A DNA stretch of 64,000 bases from Enterococcus hulanensis (GCF_005405485.1 NZ_BJED01000007.1:62001-126000); one strand, 5' to 3'. Counted from the first letter of the stretch, positions 1-9,558 are shown. Made by a program: numbers and translations. The notes: generated from the sequence alone by a model not told the origin.

Positions 1-320
1 ATACCTGAGTCGGCTAATTCCATCGCCATGTTCAAGCCGGTTTGTCCGCCTAATGTCGGCAGGATCGCATCGGGCAATTCCTTGCGCAGGATGCGGGAAA
101 CAAATTCCAAGGTAATTGGTTCGATATAAACGGTATCCGCGATTTCTCGGTCGGTCATGATGGTTGCCGGATTGGAATTCACCAAGACAACCTCATAACC
201 TTCTTCTTTTAACGCTAAGCAAGCTTGTGTGCCGGCGTAATCAAATTCCGCGGCTTGTCCGATCACGATTGGTCCAGAACCGATCACCATGATCTTTTTA
301 ATATCTGTACGTTTTGGCAT
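1..320 (-). CDS. carB: Carbamoyl-phosphate synthase large subunit (N-terminal part, cut by window edge)
   Basis: This is the first ~106 codons of the ATP-grasp subunit that makes carbamoyl phosphate from bicarbonate, ammonia and ATP; the rest lies left of the window. The minus-strand translation opens [18 protein letters not shown] and continues with [17 protein letters not shown] and [10 protein letters not shown], which is the pre-ATP-grasp nucleotide fold of CarB. The ATG abuts the carA stop codon, so it is the last visible gene of the pyrimidine operon. Identity is clear; only length and the remaining domains cannot be judged. Confidence 0.95.
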   Translation of the reverse strand, partial: MPKRTDIKKIMVIGSGPIVIGQAAEFDYAGTQACLALKEEGYEVVLVNSNPATIMTDREIADTVYIEPITLEFVSRILRKELPDAILPTLGGQTGLNMAMELADSG

Positions 321-1400
321 TTATGCTTGCTCCTTCCATGCATCCATCATTTCCATAAACTCATCAAACAAATGAACTCCGTCATGCGGGCCCGGTGCAG
401 CGTCTGGGTGATACTGAACGCTGAAGGCTGGGTAATTCCGATGACGCACGCCTTCGATCGTGCCGTCGTTGACTTCTACGTGAGTCACCATCAGTTTTTC
501 TGGGTCGATGGTTGTTTCATCTACCGCAAACCCATGATTCTGAGAAGTGAAGTCGATCCGTCCAGTGGCGATCTCTCTAACCGGATGGTTCAATCCGCGG
601 TGGCCGAATTTCATCTTATAGGTATCTGCGCCATTGGCTAATGAGAACAGCTGATGGCCTAGACAGATACCGAAGATCGGCACTTTTCCTTGGATTTGTT
701 TGATCATTTCGATTGCTTCTGGGACGTCTTTGGGATCTCCCGGTCCATTAGTCAGCATCACGCCGTCTGGACAAAGGTCTAGGATCGTTTGGGCGTCCGT
801 ATTATAAGGCATCACCGTCAAATTACATTCGCGGCGAGATAATTCTCGTAAAATACTGTGCTTCAAGCCAAAGTCGATGACCACTACATTGCGGCCGACG
901 CCAGGGCTTGGATAAGGGGTAACGGTCGAAACTTGTGCGACTTGGTTCGTTGGCAAGACTGTTGCTTTTAGTTGATCAAACGAGTGCTCCAATTGATCGG
1001 CCGGATCAACGATACTGCCTTTCATTGTTCCAACGCTGCGCAATTTCTTCGTTAGTGCTCGGGTATCGATCCCGGCGATTCCCGGAATCCCTTTGCGTTT
1101 TAAAAATTCATCGAGTGTCATTTGGTTCCGCCAGTTGCTGGCTAATCGCGCATGCTCTTTGACGATCACGCCTTTACAAGTCGGTGCGATCGATTCATAG
1201 TCATCCCGGTTCACTCCGTAGTTTCCTACCATTGGATAAGTGAAGGTAATGATCTGTCCATTGAAACTTTGGTCGGTGATTGTCTCTTGATATCCTGTCA
1301 TACTTGTAGTGAAGACGACTTCGCCGACAACGTTCGCCTCAGCGCCGAATCCTTCACCTTCAAATACTGTGCCATCTTCTAAAATTAAAAGTCTTTTCAA
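321..1400 (-). CDS. carA: Carbamoyl-phosphate synthase small subunit (glutaminase)
   Basis: It supplies ammonia from glutamine to CarB for carbamoyl phosphate synthesis. The TTG start at 1400 is chosen because an AAGGAGG SD lies 9 nt upstream; the longer frame to 1436 has none. The 359-residue product has the CarA N-terminal domain ([15 protein letters not shown]) and a class I glutamine amidotransferase domain with nucleophile Cys in GICLGHQL near residue 246 and the active-site His in [12 protein letters not shown] near residue 331. The third triad residue, usually Glu (HPE), reads Asp here. It sits between pyrC and carB in the pyr operon. Function is secure; the Asp is a point of note. Confidence 0.95.
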   Translation of the reverse strand: MKRLLILEDGTVFEGEGFGAEANVVGEVVFTTSMTGYQETITDQSFNGQIITFTYPMVGNYGVNRDDYESIAPTCKGVIVKEHARLASNWRNQMTLDEFLKRKGIPGIAGIDTRALTKKLRSVGTMKGSIVDPADQLEHSFDQLKATVLPTNQVAQVSTVTPYPSPGVGRNVVVIDFGLKHSILRELSRRECNLTVMPYNTDAQTILDLCPDGVMLTNGPGDPKDVPEAIEMIKQIQGKVPIFGICLGHQLFSLANGADTYKMKFGHRGLNHPVREIATGRIDFTSQNHGFAVDETTIDPEKLMVTHVEVNDGTIEGVRHRNYPAFSVQYHPDAAPGPHDGVHLFDEFMEMMDAWKEQA

Positions 1401-1404
1401 CGTC

Positions 1405-2685
1405 TTAGTCCTCCTTGTTGTATACCAACTGACCATCCACGAAGGTCATCAGTGTCGCACCCTTGACTGGCCAGCCAGTAAACGGCGTGTTCACTCCTAG
1501 TGATGCAAATTTTTTGTCATCGATTTTTTCTTCGTGACTGAGATCAAATACCGCGATATCAGCGGGCTGACCGATGTTTAAAGTGCCAACTGCTAATCCG
1601 AAGATTTCCGCTGGTTTGACTGCCATCCAATCGATCACTTGTTCTAATGTAAAGAGTCCTGTTTCAACAAAGTGGGTATAAATTAATTGGAAGGCTGTCT
1701 CGCTGCCGACGATCCCGAATGGTGATTTCAAGAAGCTTTGGTTCTTCTCCTCGAAGCCATGTGGTGCATGGTCCGTTGCGATACAGTCGATCGTGCCGTC
1801 AAGCAGGCCTTCGATCAGTGCTTCGCGATCGGCTATGCCGCGTAATGGCGGGTTCATCTTCCAGTAGCCATGATCTTCTGGGATATTTTCATCGATCAGG
1901 ATCAAGTGATGGGGAGATACTTCGGCTGTGACATGTACGCCAGCCTTCTTAGCATCGCGGATCACCCGCACACTCTCTTTGGTGGATACGTGGCAGACAT
2001 GGTAATGAACGCCGGTTTCTTCTGCCAAGATCAAGTCTCTGGCGATTTGTGAGGATTCGGTCGCGCTTAAAATGCCGGGCAGATCCAGTTTTTCGCTGAT
2101 CTCGCCTTTGTGCATCACGCCGCCGAATAATAAGGATTCATCTTCGGTATGAGCGACTAGTGCCATATCATTTTCAGCAGCTTCCTTCATTGCCAAGTAC
2201 ATTGTGCCAGCTGTCTGCACGCCTACTCCGTCGTTGGTGAAGGCGAAGGCTCCAGCGGCTTTCAAGCCTTTTTGATCGGTTAGGGTTTCGCTGCGCAGCT
2301 CTTCGGTGATGGGTGCGTATTGATGTACCTTCACTACTGCGTCTTTTTCAATAATCGCTTTGACGTCGTTGAATTTTTCCACGGTGTCAGGAACTGGGTC
2401 TAAATTAGGCATCGCACAGACTGTTGTGTAGCCGCCGCGAGCTGCCGCTTTTGAGCCGTCCTTGATGGTTTCTTTATAAGTAAAGCCTGGTTCTCGTAAA
2501 TGAACATGAACATCAACTAAACCTGGTGTGACTAGTTGATTCTTCGCGTCGTACACTTGATCAAACGTCATGTCTGAAAAATCTTTGCCAATGCCTGCGA
2601 TAATGCCGTCTTCCAGCCAAAGGTCGCATGTGATTGTTTGATTGTCTTTTGTTACGATCTTGCCATTTTTAATTAATGTTTTCAT
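1405..2685 (-). CDS. pyrC: Dihydroorotase
   Basis: It is the zinc enzyme that closes N-carbamoyl-aspartate to dihydroorotate, the third step of pyrimidine synthesis, in the cytoplasm. The 426-residue length is typical. Visible motifs are the metal-binding HxH in [13 protein letters not shown] near residue 60, AHTEDE and CHVSTKE in the middle, and the conserved TDHAPH near residue 305. An AGGGGCAG SD precedes the ATG. It follows pyrB closely and precedes carA by 4 bp, consistent with one transcript controlled by the PyrR leader upstream of pyrR. Confidence 0.96.
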   Translation of the reverse strand: MKTLIKNGKIVTKDNQTITCDLWLEDGIIAGIGKDFSDMTFDQVYDAKNQLVTPGLVDVHVHLREPGFTYKETIKDGSKAAARGGYTTVCAMPNLDPVPDTVEKFNDVKAIIEKDAVVKVHQYAPITEELRSETLTDQKGLKAAGAFAFTNDGVGVQTAGTMYLAMKEAAENDMALVAHTEDESLLFGGVMHKGEISEKLDLPGILSATESSQIARDLILAEETGVHYHVCHVSTKESVRVIRDAKKAGVHVTAEVSPHHLILIDENIPEDHGYWKMNPPLRGIADREALIEGLLDGTIDCIATDHAPHGFEEKNQSFLKSPFGIVGSETAFQLIYTHFVETGLFTLEQVIDWMAVKPAEIFGLAVGTLNIGQPADIAVFDLSHEEKIDDKKFASLGVNTPFTGWPVKGATLMTFVDGQLVYNKED

Positions 2686-2698
2686 TTTATCTGCCCCT

Positions 2699-3625
2699 TT
2701 ACGATTTTCCTCTAAGTACTGCTTCTAAAATTGCCATCCGAATAAACACGCCGTTGGTCATTTGTGGAACGATCCGTGATTGCAGGCTTTCCACTAGGCT
2801 GTCAGCGATCTCGACGTCACGATTGACTGGTGCGGGATGCATGATGATCGCCCGGTCTTTTAATTGCTTGCCGCGTTCAATCGTTAAGCCGTATTTCTCG
2901 TGATATTCTTCCTTTGAAAAGCTTTCCTGTCCGTCGTGACGTTCGTGCTGTACGCGTAAAAGCATCATGACATCCACTTCTGGTACAAGCTCATCTAATG
3001 GTCGATAGGTGCCGTACACATCAAAGCTGTCGTCGTACCATTCCTCTGGTCCGGAGAAAAAGACCTCCGCACCAAGGCGTTTCAGCATTTGCATGTTGGA
3101 TTTTGCTACGCGGGAATGAGTAATGTCTCCTGCGATGGCGACCTTCAAGCCCGAAAAGCGGCCGAACTCTTGATAAATGGTCATCAGGTCCAGCAAGCAC
3201 TGTGTCGGATGCTGTCCACTGCCGTCGCCGCCGTTGACGATCGAGCATTGGATCGTCTTGCTTTGGATCAACTCGTCATAGTAATTTTCATCCCCGTGGC
3301 GAATGACCGCGACATCCACACCTAAAGCCGACATCGTCAGAACAGTGTCATATAAGGTCTCGCCCTTTTGGACTGAGCTTGTTTTAGCGTCAAAGTCAAT
3401 CACATCTAGTCCGAGTTTTTTTTCTGCGACTTCAAAACTCTTGTGGGTGCGGGTGCTGTTTTCAAAGAAAAGATTAGAGACAAAATATTGGTCCTTGTGG
3501 GGTGTCCAGCGCGCACCTTGTTTGAATTGCTGCGCACGGCGAATCAGTCCCATCACCTCTTGATCGGTCAAGGCTTCCACCGTCAATAAATGCTTCAGAC
3601 TAATTTCCTCAGACTGGATGATCAT
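2699..3625 (-). CDS. pyrB: Aspartate carbamoyltransferase catalytic subunit
   Basis: It condenses carbamoyl phosphate with aspartate to N-carbamoyl-aspartate. The 308-residue protein carries the carbamoyl-phosphate loop in [12 protein letters not shown] near residue 55 and the [11 protein letters not shown] segment near residue 265 that is characteristic of the family. The ATG follows an AAAGGAGG SD at 7 nt. No pyrI regulatory subunit is next to it, as expected for a Firmicute. It lies between the uracil permease and pyrC genes in the pyr operon. Confidence 0.96.
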   Translation of the reverse strand: MIIQSEEISLKHLLTVEALTDQEVMGLIRRAQQFKQGARWTPHKDQYFVSNLFFENSTRTHKSFEVAEKKLGLDVIDFDAKTSSVQKGETLYDTVLTMSALGVDVAVIRHGDENYYDELIQSKTIQCSIVNGGDGSGQHPTQCLLDLMTIYQEFGRFSGLKVAIAGDITHSRVAKSNMQMLKRLGAEVFFSGPEEWYDDSFDVYGTYRPLDELVPEVDVMMLLRVQHERHDGQESFSKEEYHEKYGLTIERGKQLKDRAIIMHPAPVNRDVEIADSLVESLQSRIVPQMTNGVFIRMAILEAVLRGKS

Positions 3626-3667
3626 GAAATTTCCTCCTTTAATTCCTAGATAAAAACATTTGCTTAG

Positions 3668-4939
3668 CTATTTCTCACTGCGTGCCGTTTCTGGCAGGAT
3701 CAGGTTCAAGATGATTCCTAAGACTGTTGCTAGTGCCATCGCGGATAAGGTAAAGGTACCTGCTTCGAATACCAAGCCGCCGATACCGATGACTAAGATC
3801 GTTGAAGCGATCAGTAAATTCTTTTTACGGTCAAAGTCGATCTTGTTTTCGATCAAAATCTTCAACCCGCTGGCTGCGATTACTCCAAAAAGGATAAAGC
3901 TGATGCCTGAGATTACTGGACCAGGAATACTTAGGATCAAGGCGCTCAGCTTGCCGACAAAGCCCAGCAAGACTGCGAAGACTGCTGCTCCGCCGATGAC
4001 GAAGACGCTGTGAACCCGTGTAATCGCAAGTACGCCGATGTTTTCGCCGTAGCTGGTTACCGGAGGTCCGCCGACCAAGCCTGCGACGATCTGTGCTAGT
4101 CCGTCGCCCATCAGAGTGCGATCCAAACCTGGGTCTTCAAAGAAGTTTCGTTTGGTTAATTTATTCAATACCATCAAGTGGCCGATATGTTCCGTCATTG
4201 TTACAAAAGCGATCGGTGCCATGGTAGTGATTGCGTTGACATACAGTTTTGGCTGATAGCTGACAAATGGCACGCTGAATGCCGGCATCGCCAACCATTT
4301 TGCTTCGATGATCGGTTGATAATCGATGATGCCGAAGAGCATTGCTGTGACATAGCCGCCGACGATTCCTAACAGAATCGGGATCAAGCCTAAGAAGCCG
4401 GTGAAGAACATATTGAAGAAAATCGTCAAGGCTAAGGTGATCAAAGCGACCATTACATATTTGAAGCTGTATACGCCGTTGTTGTACATCGCGTTTTGCG
4501 CTGCATTGCTGGCTAGACCTAAGCCGATAACCATTACGACTGGTCCAACAACGATCGGCGGCAAGATTTTATCTAGCCAGCCGGAGCCGATTTTTCTAAT
4601 AATGAAGGAAACGATCAGGTAAACCAAGCCGCAGGTCAAAGCCCCTTGCGCGACTGCCGGATAACCGTCACTTTTCATCAATAATTTCATCGCCGCGATA
4701 AAGGCGAAGCTGCTGCCTAGGTAAGCGGGGATTTTGCCTTTAGTGACTGTCAGGTAAACTAAGGTTCCTAATCCTGAGCTGACTAATGCGATACTTGGGT
4801 TGATGCCGACTAAGATCGGTACTAAGACCGTCGCGCCGAACATCGTGAATAAATGCTGAATACTTAAGCCGACCCAGTGACCTGCACTTGGGCGATCGTG
4901 AATATCTAAAACAACGTCATCATTGTGAAACTCTTCCAT
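3668..4939 (-). CDS. pyrP: Uracil permease (NCS2 family)
   Basis: An integral membrane uracil:proton symporter of the nucleobase/ascorbate (NCS2) family, for salvage of external uracil. The 423-residue protein is almost wholly hydrophobic with many Gly-rich helices (for example the segments following IQHLFTMFGATVLVP and PIVVGPVVMVIGLGL) and the family's SYGENIGVLAITRV motif near residue 290. The ATG at 4939 is preferred over a TTG at 4942 because the GAGGA SD is then 6 nt away. It is cotranscribed between pyrR and pyrB, the order seen in other Firmicute pyr operons. The 42-bp gap to pyrB is too short to hold a second PyrR attenuator. Confidence 0.94.
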   Translation of the reverse strand: MEEFHNDDVVLDIHDRPSAGHWVGLSIQHLFTMFGATVLVPILVGINPSIALVSSGLGTLVYLTVTKGKIPAYLGSSFAFIAAMKLLMKSDGYPAVAQGALTCGLVYLIVSFIIRKIGSGWLDKILPPIVVGPVVMVIGLGLASNAAQNAMYNNGVYSFKYVMVALITLALTIFFNMFFTGFLGLIPILLGIVGGYVTAMLFGIIDYQPIIEAKWLAMPAFSVPFVSYQPKLYVNAITTMAPIAFVTMTEHIGHLMVLNKLTKRNFFEDPGLDRTLMGDGLAQIVAGLVGGPPVTSYGENIGVLAITRVHSVFVIGGAAVFAVLLGFVGKLSALILSIPGPVISGISFILFGVIAASGLKILIENKIDFDRKKNLLIASTILVIGIGGLVFEAGTFTLSAMALATVLGIILNLILPETARSEK

Positions 4940-4972
4940 CAAACTTCCTCTTTCTAGTGTCTAAACAGTTAT

Positions 4973-5521
<549 letters not shown>

Positions 5522-5632
5522 TTATTCTTTATATCGAAAGGCTGATCGAACTCGTTCAGCTTATCGCCGAAAAAAGCGAGTTTGTAAAGCCAGACATGGT
5601 TAACGCTGTTCATTTAGTTTGTGTAAGAATAT

Positions 5633-5800
5633 AAAAAAACTCCTACCCGTAATCAGGTAGGAGGAATGTTATCGACTTCGTCAAAATGATAGTGTTCACC
5701 TAGGCGCACCTAGTCCAAACCACTATCTACTTCCTTCTTAGCCTCACGGGACTACTCTTAAAGGATCAATATTCAGTTATTTATTTCTTACTACAGACAC
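5633..5800 (-). promoter_or_regulatory. PyrR-responsive attenuator of the pyr operon
   Basis: The minus-strand leader contains AGTCCCGTGAGGCT (5740-5753), an exact match to the known PyrR-binding loop consensus ARUCCNGNGAGGYU. Downstream is a GC-rich hairpin CTCCTACC...GGTAGGAG (5640-5663) followed by seven T on the minus strand (5633-5639), an intrinsic terminator. A competing antiterminator fold between the two is expected from known pyr leaders but was not folded here. No second copy of the binding loop occurs in the pyrR-pyrP or pyrP-pyrB gaps. Confidence 0.92.
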
Positions 5801-5827
5801 TATACTATTCCTTATTTAAGAAATCAA
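5799..5827 (-). promoter_or_regulatory. Promoter of the pyr operon
   Basis: TTGATT (5822-5827) and TATAGT (5799-5804) are separated by exactly 17 bp on the minus strand. The -35 element overlaps the last codons of rluD. Transcription would start near 5792 and run through the PyrR attenuator. Confidence 0.75.
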
Positions 5828-6732
5828 TCTTTTTCTTTTAACTGCTTCAAAGTTTTTTTGAAAATCTCCGGCAGCGGCGCTTCAAAGACCATCATTTCGC
5901 CGGTTGTCGGATGTTCAAAGCCTAATAATTTTGCATGGAGAAATTGGCCGTTGCCCTTTAAGGTTTTCTTTGGCCCATATAATGGGTCGCCTGCGACTGG
6001 ATAGCCGATGTATTGCATGTGGACTCTGATTTGGTGCGTACGTCCCGTTTCCAGCTGCAATTCGATCAAGGTATAGCCTTCAAAACGCTGCAGCACTTCA
6101 AAGTGTGTCACTGCCGGCTTTCCGCCTTCGATGACTGCCTGCATTTTACGATTGACCTTTGAACGGCCGATCGGTGCTTCGATCCGTCCCTTTTCATGAG
6201 GGATCTCGCCATGAACCAGCGCCACGTATTTTCTCAAAGAAGTTTTATCCTTTAACTGCTTGGCTAACGACTCATGAGCCCGATCGTTTTTCGCCACCAT
6301 TAATAAACCGGAAGTATCCTTGTCGATCCGATGCACGATCCCTGGTCGAACCACATCATTAATAGTAGAAAGATTTTTGATTTGATACAACAAGCCATTG
6401 ACCAGGGTGCCATTGGGATGTCCCGCGGAAGGATGAACGACCATGCCCTGCGGTTTATTTATCACAACGACATCCTCATCCTCATAAACGATTTCCAAAT
6501 CCAGATTTTCCGGTACCAGATCTAATTCCTCCGGTGCTGGAATCTCGATCAGAATCTTGTCGCCGGCGCTGACCTTATAATTGGCTTTAACAGCTTTGCC
6601 GTCGATGGAAACACACTGTTCCTTGATCCATTGCTGAATCTGGGAACGAGAATAATCGGCCAAGCGGTCATTCAAGGCCTTATCGATCCGCCCTGTTTCA
6701 TCTTTTATAATAATTTCAATTTGATTATCCAT
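5824..6732 (-). CDS. rluD: RluD-family 23S rRNA pseudouridine synthase
   Basis: It converts specific uridines in 23S rRNA to pseudouridine. The 302-residue product has an N-terminal S4 RNA-binding domain (residues ~12-75) and a catalytic domain with the Asp motif GIVHRIDKDTSGLLMVAKN near residue 130, and GRTHQIRVHM near residue 215, both typical of RluA/RluC/RluD. Start at 6732 is preferred: GAGAG lies just upstream, while the in-frame ATG at 6750 has no SD. It overlaps the lspA 3' end by 8 nt, the usual lspA-rluD coupling. Exact rRNA target is inferred from the family. Confidence 0.9.
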   Translation of the reverse strand: MDNQIEIIIKDETGRIDKALNDRLADYSRSQIQQWIKEQCVSIDGKAVKANYKVSAGDKILIEIPAPEELDLVPENLDLEIVYEDEDVVVINKPQGMVVHPSAGHPNGTLVNGLLYQIKNLSTINDVVRPGIVHRIDKDTSGLLMVAKNDRAHESLAKQLKDKTSLRKYVALVHGEIPHEKGRIEAPIGRSKVNRKMQAVIEGGKPAVTHFEVLQRFEGYTLIELQLETGRTHQIRVHMQYIGYPVAGDPLYGPKKTLKGNGQFLHAKLLGFEHPTTGEMMVFEAPLPEIFKKTLKQLKEKD

Positions 6733-7186
6733 TTTTCTTTTCTCTCTCATCTAATAGAATGTAAATAAATATCATGATCACACCGGCTACCAGTGCCATG
6801 TCTGCGATATTAAAAATCGGGAAATTAATGAAATCCAAGCGGAACATATCCACCACATAGCCTAAACGGAAACGATCGATGAAGTTGCCGATCGCCCCAG
6901 CCAAAAAGAAACTCAAGCCGATCGTCAGCCACTTGCTTTCATTTAAATGTTTGACTAAGTAATAAAGCACCGCAACGACTGCTACGATTGTAATCACGAT
7001 AAAAAATATCTGCTGGCCTTCAAATAGACTAAAGGCTCCGCCGGTATTGCGAATGTGCGTCAGTGATAAAACCTTGGGAATGATCGTTTGACTATCGCCA
7101 AAATTGTATTGGCCGACGATCCACCATTTGAACCACTGATCCAGCGCGATGATTCCCGCGCTGATTAATAAATAAATGACTAACAA
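6725..7186 (-). CDS. lspA: Lipoprotein signal peptidase (signal peptidase II)
   Basis: It cleaves the signal peptide of prolipoproteins after lipid attachment at the cell membrane. The 153-residue protein has four hydrophobic stretches and the two catalytic Asp motifs, GNFIDRFRLGYVVD near residue 112 and FNIADMAL near residue 130. The start is TTG at 7186; its SD (GAAGGG) is inside the last codons of the CBS gene, whose stop is 1 bp away, suggesting translational coupling. Likely substrates in this window are the cyclophilin lipoprotein and the ABC binding protein. Confidence 0.95.
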   Translation of the reverse strand: MLVIYLLISAGIIALDQWFKWWIVGQYNFGDSQTIIPKVLSLTHIRNTGGAFSLFEGQQIFFIVITIVAVVAVLYYLVKHLNESKWLTIGLSFFLAGAIGNFIDRFRLGYVVDMFRLDFINFPIFNIADMALVAGVIMIFIYILLDEREKKNG

Positions 7187-7187
7187 C

Positions 7188-7889
7188 TTATTGCTTCCCT
7201 TCTTGTGTATAAATATCGCGCGGACGAATGATCCCCAACAGGTTGCCGTCGGAATTGCCGTCTTTTGTAATCAAGATCGCCTCCAACACCCCTTCTGTTT
7301 GGAACATTTTTTCCACCTCAGAAACCTTTGTATCGGCTGAAACAAACTTGAAATTGACGCGCTTGCCGTTTGCCAGCAATAAATCCTCAGCCACACGGCC
7401 TTTGAGATTGACCGAACCGCTCAAACTAGCCTGAGCAAAGTAAAACCCGATCGTCCGCAGCGTAATCAGCCCCATGAATTTTCCCGAATCATAAAGGGGG
7501 AACTGTGAATAGCGCTTCTCGGTAATGATCTTCATGATCTCGACTAACGGCAGATCGCGTTCAAAGCCGGTCACTTTTTTCTCGAATCGCGGCAATACTT
7601 TTTCCGGCCGCAATAGATTTTCTTCAATTTGTTTGATCCGTTCAACAGCCCATTCATTAGGTTCGGCGATCACAAAATCATCCGCCACCTGATCATGGAC
7701 GATGGCATTTCGCAGCTGCGCCAGCTGCAGCAAATCATTTTCACTTCCGCCGATCAGGTTGTCCCGCCGTTTCGATAACCGACGGACCGCTTCACTAAAG
7801 CTCATATTAGCAGGACTGCCTAACTGACGCTTCAATTCCTTTTCGATCCGATTAAATGTGCTTAAAAAAATGTCTGCCCGTTCTCCCAT
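7188..7889 (-). CDS. CBS-domain protein with an N-terminal helical domain
   Basis: A 233-residue cytoplasmic protein. The first ~90 residues are predicted helical and charged ([23 protein letters not shown]), somewhat like HEPN/RiboL-type helical bundles, but I do not assign that. Residues ~95-230 form a CBS pair (RYSQFPLYDSGKFMGLITLR and EGVLEAILITKDG...LLGIIRPRDIY), a fold that usually senses adenine nucleotides. An AAAGGAG SD precedes the ATG. It is the first gene of a likely operon with lspA and rluD. The ligand and role are unknown. Confidence 0.75.
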   Translation of the reverse strand: MGERADIFLSTFNRIEKELKRQLGSPANMSFSEAVRRLSKRRDNLIGGSENDLLQLAQLRNAIVHDQVADDFVIAEPNEWAVERIKQIEENLLRPEKVLPRFEKKVTGFERDLPLVEIMKIITEKRYSQFPLYDSGKFMGLITLRTIGFYFAQASLSGSVNLKGRVAEDLLLANGKRVNFKFVSADTKVSEVEKMFQTEGVLEAILITKDGNSDGNLLGIIRPRDIYTQEGKQ

Positions 7890-8246
7890 TCGGCCGCTCC
7901 TTTATCCAAATTGATGCGTGAATATACGCTTACGATCAAAAACTTTATAAAACAACGCCATAGAATCTAGCCAACAGCGATAGCTCCAGTATAAGTGAAA
8001 AAAAGCGTCAAGGAAAGTCTTAGCTATAGGAAAAAAGAAATGTGCCTGTTCAGGACTGAAAATAGACAGGCACGACAAATAGCCCGCCGATTTGGCAGGC
8101 TTAAAAAATAGTTCCAGCTTTTCAGAATTAATTGACCGCGGATTAGAGAGTGTCTGCTTTATACCAACGTTGGATTTTCGATAAGACAGACATTTAAATA
8201 ATGGCGGTTTGTTGAAAATTAAAATAATTCCCTCAATCACGGTCAA
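7890..8246. other. Intergenic region without a credible gene
   Basis: It holds a minus-strand terminator (8031-8073), a weak promoter for the CBS gene (TATACT near 8000 with a poor -35 TTTCCT 17 bp upstream), and a second hairpin-forming pair AGCCCGCC/GGCAGGCT near 8080-8100 without a T-tract. A 114-codon open frame spans it but runs through the terminator, has no SD and has unlikely composition, so it is not called. Confidence 0.6.
8031..8073 (-). terminator. Intrinsic terminator downstream of the DUF2922-like gene
   Basis: Minus strand: GTGCCTGT paired with ACAGGCAC (8042-8073) around a 16-nt loop, followed by TTTCTTTTTT. It lies about 170 bp beyond the preceding stop codon, so the transcript would have a long 3' tail. 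Confidence 0.7.
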
Positions 8247-8762
8247 TTATTCTTCGATGCGCTCGATCACGGTAAAGACATTGCCTTCCCGCCATGCGTC
8301 TAGCACCTGAGGATTCTCCGGCAGACAAGCATTCAGCAGTTCGGCGATTTCCTCATCCTTCAATTGACGCGGATCGATCCTTGCTGGCAGTTCGATTTTT
8401 CGCACTACGATTCCAGGTTCTGGGCGTTCTTCTGTAAGGATCAAGTCTTCCGGGACTCGCAGCAGGACTTCATCTGCCTCTTTTACTCCGGCTGCTGCTT
8501 GAAGCGCCGCATCATCCAATTCCGGATCTCGTCTATCGTAAAACACTTGGTCCGTGGTTTCGACAAACTTCGCCCCTGCCGCTTTCTTGAACGAACCTAC
8601 ACCGTCTTTTTCAAACAGATCAACGATCGCTAGTTTTGCTAGTGAAGCCTTGATTTCTTCTGCCGATACATCCTGCTTGATCCTTCTGATGCTGAAACGG
8701 TGGGATTTTCCGTTACTTTTCTCAAATTTGACCGCCAGTCGGACTTTTTTAGACTCTTTTAT
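8247..8762 (-). CDS. DUF2922-like protein with C-terminal extension; apparent non-canonical start codon
   Basis: An open frame runs from a stop near 8780 to 8247. Its N-terminal ~70 residues (KKVRLAVKFEKSNGKSHRFS, DLFEKDGVGSFKKAAGAKFV) resemble the small Firmicute family DUF2922, followed by ~95 acidic residues ending in VIERIEE. A strong AAAGGAGGAGG SD lies just upstream, yet no ATG, GTG or TTG occurs before codon 73. Best-placed candidates are ATA at 8762 (7 nt from AGGAGG) or ATC at 8765; CTG at codon 9 is less likely. Starting at the GTG at 8546 would delete the conserved half. It follows the 127-residue gene by ~40 bp. Function unknown; a point error in the assembly is possible. Confidence 0.6.
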   Translation of the reverse strand: MKESKKVRLAVKFEKSNGKSHRFSIRRIKQDVSAEEIKASLAKLAIVDLFEKDGVGSFKKAAGAKFVETTDQVFYDRRDPELDDAALQAAAGVKEADEVLLRVPEDLILTEERPEPGIVVRKIELPARIDPRQLKDEEIAELLNACLPENPQVLDAWREGNVFTVIERIEE

Positions 8763-8803
8763 GATGCCTCCTCCTTTCTTTTAGGTTTTTTAAAGAATCA
8801 GCT

Positions 8804-9187
8804 TCATGAGCCGACTAATCCTTCCAAGGGTGTTTCGCTGAATAACGATTTTAGTTTTTTAAGATTATCTGCGACAAAGTCTTTAATCGAAAACAGCTTC
8901 AATGACAAGCTTCTCGCTTCTTTAGTATCGAAATAATCTTCAAAGAAAACGTAGAACTTGCGCAATAGACGGCTGGATTTCGCTGTCATGAAAATATGGC
9001 GCACCAGATCCTTCAGCATAAAAGCAAAGTCGTCTTCTGTCAGGTCTTCTCGGACTTGCAGCACCAGCAGAATTTCTAAAGTTTCCTTGATATCTCCTGT
9101 TGTGCGAAAGTGTGCATCAATGCGTTTTTCTAAGGTCTTCCGTTTTAATGAAAATAGTTGCCGCTCGTTTAATAAATGCTCTTCCAT
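8804..9187 (-). CDS. Hypothetical helical protein, 127 residues
   Basis: I do not recognise this family. The product is highly charged and predicted nearly all helical (LFSLKRKTLEKRIDAHFR, ETLEILLVLQVREDL, FYVFFEDYFDTKEARSLSLK), with no signal peptide or membrane segment. Start ATG at 9187 is chosen because AGGAGG lies 7 nt upstream; the TTG just before it is only 4 nt away. It appears to be the first gene of a two-gene unit with the DUF2922-like gene. The SD and good codon structure support a real gene. Confidence 0.65.
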   Translation of the reverse strand: MEEHLLNERQLFSLKRKTLEKRIDAHFRTTGDIKETLEILLVLQVREDLTEDDFAFMLKDLVRHIFMTAKSSRLLRKFYVFFEDYFDTKEARSLSLKLFSIKDFVADNLKKLKSLFSETPLEGLVGS

Positions 9188-9190
9188 CAA

Positions 9191-9492
9191 TTTTCCTCCT
9201 TTTCTGTTTAATAGAATCTATATAAAAGTTTTCGCTATTGGCCTTCCATTGCTGCGCGCAGTGCAATCGAGACTGAATAGTGTCCTACTATTGTTGTTTA
9301 TTAGTTGATAATGATTCGTACTTGAATAAACCATAGCCTATTTTTAAATCGCTTTCACTCCAAAAAGTTAATATGATATTAAATATAATAATCGGTCATG
9401 CTCGAATCGTAGATTTATCAAGCACAATTAAGGTTCAAAATAGTAAAAAAATTTAGAATTTTGTCCATATTTCCTTTACCTTTCTAATAACA
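9191..9492. other. Intergenic region, no gene seen
   Basis: AT-rich stretch between the 127-residue gene and the argD terminator. It should carry the promoter for the 127-residue gene, but no pair of elements with good spacing stands out. A 16-codon frame with an AAAGG-type SD starts at 9468 on the minus strand; it is too short to support. Confidence 0.5.
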
Positions 9493-9542
9493 TACGTAAA
9501 AAATCCTCAATGCTCTGAAAAGCATCAAGGACTTTTTACGTA
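9493..9542 (-). terminator. Terminator of the arg operon
   Basis: Long inverted repeat: TACGTAAAAAATCCT...ATGCT paired with AGCAT...AGGACTTTTTACGTA around a short loop, immediately downstream of the argD stop. The A/T arms make it usable on both strands. Confidence 0.85.
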
Positions 9543-9558
9543 TTTTGCTTTAAATTCG

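Noticed and set aside
225-641. 138-codon plus-strand frame opposite carA
   Set aside because: Lies antisense to the well-supported carA gene and shows no recognisable domain or SD.
7902-8246. 114-codon minus-strand open frame
   Set aside because: No SD, aromatic-rich unlikely composition, and it runs through a clear intrinsic terminator at 8031-8073.
9419-9468. 16-codon minus-strand frame with AAAGG-type SD
   Set aside because: Too short, no promoter or conservation evidence; chance is a sufficient explanation.
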